Assembly: GCF_020535405.1 (NCBI RefSeq)
Contig: NZ_CP085036.1
Location: 682,001 to 746,000, forward strand
Direction: 5' to 3'
From: Antiquaquibacter oligotrophicus
Lineage (GTDB): Bacteria > Actinomycetota > Actinomycetes > Actinomycetales > Microbacteriaceae
Length of the DNA: 64,000 bases
Under the pieces are notes generated by a model. It saw only the letters and a list, made by a program, of their open reading frames with translations. It did not search any database and was not told the origin of the DNA. Positions 61,930-64,000 of the stretch are shown one piece after another; the first letter of the stretch is position 1; every line of letters starts with the position of its first letter. Position numbers and translations under genes: made by a program.

Positions 61930-62304
61930 ATGGACGACCGCCGCGACGATGACGAACCGGAACTCGCGGGCTACGAGCCGCACGAACGCCCCCTCCGCGG
62001 CAATCGCCAACGGGCGATCCTGCGTGTTGTTGTGCTGGTGGGACTGGTCGCGCTCATCCTGCCCGGCATCATCGTGACACTCGGCACCGCATCGCGCACC
62101 GCGGCCTCGGCGTGCAACGTCTACACGGCGCTCTACGCTCCGAGCTCGGTATCGAACTCTGCACGGTTCGAATTCGCGAGTGCCGCGGGGATGGGTTGGA
62201 ACTGCTACGTCACGGCGTTCGACGGCACCGAAACACTGCTGGCACCACTCGGCATCATTCCCGGCGGGGTTAGCTTTCCTTCGAGCCCAGTCGACAACAC
62301 GTAA
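61930..62304 (+). CDS. Small membrane protein of unknown function
   Basis: A 124-residue protein with an acidic/basic cytoplasmic N-terminus (1-28), one helix at about 30-51 (ILRVVVLVGLVALILPGIIV) and an outer domain of about 70 residues holding two cysteines (SACNVY and WNCYV) that may form a disulphide. I do not recognise the family. It is divergent from ltrA and convergent with the acyl-CoA ligase (stops four bases apart). The length and clean high-GC codon use support a real gene. Confidence 0.65.
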   Translation: MDDRRDDDEPELAGYEPHERPLRGNRQRAILRVVVLVGLVALILPGIIVTLGTASRTAASACNVYTALYAPSSVSNSARFEFASAAGMGWNCYVTAFDGTETLLAPLGIIPGGVSFPSSPVDNT

Positions 62305-62308
62305 CGCG

Positions 62309-64000
62309 CTAGTCGGCGAGGAGCGAGTCGCGCACCTTCTTGCGGAGCACCTTGCCGATGAGTGACTTCGGCAGTTCATCCACCACCACCACGCGGCGCG
62401 GCACCTTGTAGGGCGTCAGATTCTCGCGCGCGAGGGACCGGATGCCCTCCTCATCGAGTTCGGCGCCCGGCACGAGCACCACGGCCGCCACAACGTCCTC
62501 ACCGGAATGCTCACTCGGCAGACCAACAACGGCGACATCCGCGACCGATCGATGCCGGCGCACGACCTCCTCGACTTCGCTCGGGGCGACGTTGAAACCG
62601 CCCGTGATGATGAGCTCCTTGATGCGGTCCACGATCGAGACAAACCCGTCGGCATCGATGGTGACGATGTCGCCCGTGCGGAACCAGGGCGCACCACCGG
62701 CAGGATCGTCGGCGAACACGGCAGCCGTCTCCTCCGGCTTCTTCCAGTACCCGCTGAAGACCTGCGGACCCCGGACGAGCAGCTCGCCCTCCTCCCCGGG
62801 AGCGCGATCGACGGCGGGGTTCTCGGGGTCAACGACTCGCAATTCGGTGTCTGGGAGGGGCAGTCCAACGGTGCCCGCCCGCCTCGTGGGCCCGACCGGG
62901 TTGGCCATCAGCACGGGGCTCGTCTCGGAGAGGCCGTAGCCCTCGACGAGGTAACCGCCCGTGCGCGCCTCCCACGGTTCCACAACCGCGGCAGAAAGCG
63001 GCATGGCTCCCGAGATGGCAATCTGGATTCCCTTCAGCGAGACGCCCTTGGCGTCGGCCGCCGCAGTAAGTCGCTCGTAGATGGGAGGCACCGCCGGAAG
63101 GAACGTCGGCGGATGCTTCTTGATGACAGGCAGCACGAGGTCCGGGTCGAATCGCGGGAACAGCACCAAACGCGAACCCATACTCATCGCGAAGGTGAGG
63201 CACAGCGTCAGCCCGTACGCGTGGAACATGGGCAGTACGGCGTAGACCACCGAGGTTCCGCGCGCGACCGTCGGCACCCAGGCTCGAGCTTGCGCGGCGT
63301 TCACGAGGAGATTCGCGTGCGTCAGGGTGGCACCCTTGGGGTGACCGGTTGTGCCCGAGGTGTACTGGATGAGCGCGACATCCGTCGACACGGGGCGGAT
63401 GATGCGGCTCGCGATCGGGTCGGAGCGCAGCAGCTCCTCCCACGGGATCGTGCCGCTCACGGTGGTCGTGAGAGCCGCGCGGGACTCGCGGGCCTTCGCG
63501 ATCGGCAGCCTCAGCAGTGCGCGAGTCCGCCACGGCATGGCACGTGTGAGGTCAACGGAGATGATGGTCTCGACCGAGACATCCGTCGGGAAGTCCTGGA
63601 TGGTCGCGACCACCTTGTCCCACGCGATGACGACGCGCGCACCGTGATCTTCGAACTGGTGGCGGAGCTCACGCGGAGTGTAGAGCGGGTTGTGCTCGAC
63701 AACGATCGCACCGAGACGCAGGATCGCGTAGAAGGCGACGATGTGCTGCGGGCAGTTGGGCAGCACGAGGCCGACGGGATCGCCCTTCTGCACCCCGAGC
63801 AGCCGAAGCCCCTCCGCGGCGCGATCAATCTGCTCCAGCAACTCCGCGTAGGTGGTGGTGCGACCGAAGAACTCGAGGGCGACGTTCGGTGCGAACTCGA
63901 CGCCGGATGCCGCGACAAGGTCGTACAGCGACCCCTCGGGCACCTCGACCTCAGCGGGAACACCCTCCGCGTAGGAGGAGATCCACGGACGAGGCGGCGT
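62309..64000 (-). CDS. Long-chain fatty-acid-CoA ligase (5' end beyond window)
   Basis: About 563 residues of an AMP-forming acyl-CoA synthetase (FadD-like). The frame stays open to the edge and begins RPWISSYAEGVPAEVEVPEG, which matches the usual FadD N-terminus, so only a few residues are missing. The AMP signature YTSGTTGHPKG, the VEGYGLSETSPV motif, WFRTGDIVTID and ITGGFNVAPSEVE, plus the catalytic lysine region (SLIGKVLRKKVRD) are complete. It activates fatty acids for beta-oxidation or lipid synthesis. No other lipid genes are in view. Confidence 0.93.
   Translation of the reverse strand, partial: TPPRPWISSYAEGVPAEVEVPEGSLYDLVAASGVEFAPNVALEFFGRTTTYAELLEQIDRAAEGLRLLGVQKGDPVGLVLPNCPQHIVAFYAILRLGAIVVEHNPLYTPRELRHQFEDHGARVVIAWDKVVATIQDFPTDVSVETIISVDLTRAMPWRTRALLRLPIAKARESRAALTTTVSGTIPWEELLRSDPIASRIIRPVSTDVALIQYTSGTTGHPKGATLTHANLLVNAAQARAWVPTVARGTSVVYAVLPMFHAYGLTLCLTFAMSMGSRLVLFPRFDPDLVLPVIKKHPPTFLPAVPPIYERLTAAADAKGVSLKGIQIAISGAMPLSAAVVEPWEARTGGYLVEGYGLSETSPVLMANPVGPTRRAGTVGLPLPDTELRVVDPENPAVDRAPGEEGELLVRGPQVFSGYWKKPEETAAVFADDPAGGAPWFRTGDIVTIDADGFVSIVDRIKELIITGGFNVAPSEVEEVVRRHRSVADVAVVGLPSEHSGEDVVAAVVLVPGAELDEEGIRSLARENLTPYKVPRRVVVVDELPKSLIGKVLRKKVRDSLLAD

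Overview
The window looks like a chromosomal segment of a high-GC actinobacterium, most likely Microbacteriaceae. The evidence is GC-rich codon use, many GTG starts, ATGA-coupled gene pairs, and two gene orders I know from Mycobacterium. One is greA / DUF4307 / small membrane protein / hemolysin III / short-chain prenyl transferase / phoH. The other is rplY-pth-mfd ... mazG ... eno-ftsB-DUF501. No phage, integrase, transposase or CRISPR array is visible. Both edges cut through genes: a PhoH ATPase on the left and an acyl-CoA ligase on the right.

Layout. 1-8.2 kb: phoH, a PLP enzyme, uppS-type transferase, hemolysin III, DUF4307, greA, an alpha/beta hydrolase facing an AraC regulator, and threonine ammonia-lyase. 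8.2-13.3 kb: AI-2E-family permease and a four-gene ABC importer. 13.4-22 kb: a YcaQ-like DNA glycosylase convergent with a minus-strand run. That run is tetR, MFS, D-amino-acid-type PLP enzyme, lactone-oxidase-type flavoenzyme, GH1 glucosidase, lemA and htpX. 22-25 kb: an orphan double-CXXCG (SitI6-like immunity) gene, a secreted ThuA protein with an LAATG sorting signal, a tRNA with UAA anticodon but a short variable loop, and a GerW/YtfJ-like small protein. 25-33 kb: ndh, S8 protease, DUF501, ftsB, eno, hisS, tetR and mazG. 33-49.3 kb: an accessory block between mazG and mfd. It holds a secreted nuclease, a cell-wall-binding-repeat protein, a TetR-controlled MFS/DUF2207 unit facing an LAFTG surface protein, a TrmB/LuxR hybrid regulator, a CPBP protease, an ABC exporter, phosphoketolase with its own TetR, and an SDR. 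49.3-54.2 kb: mfd, pth, rplY. 54.4-60.6 kb: an L-idonate/gluconate catabolic cluster (gntR, idnD, idnO, gntP, gntK, gnd). 60.6-64 kb: ltrA, a small membrane protein and the acyl-CoA ligase.

How the genes fit together. The idonate/gluconate cluster should feed 6-phosphogluconate to Gnd and on to pentose phosphates, which the phosphoketolase 10 kb away could cleave. The repeated TetR palindromes suggest short local regulons. No gap between genes exceeds 300 bp. The candidates I would look at first are the orphan immunity gene, the atypical UAA tRNA, the symmetric inverted repeat between mfd and pth, the repeat-derived N-terminus of the S8 protease, and a strong apparent excess of GGATGC/GCATCC on both strands.
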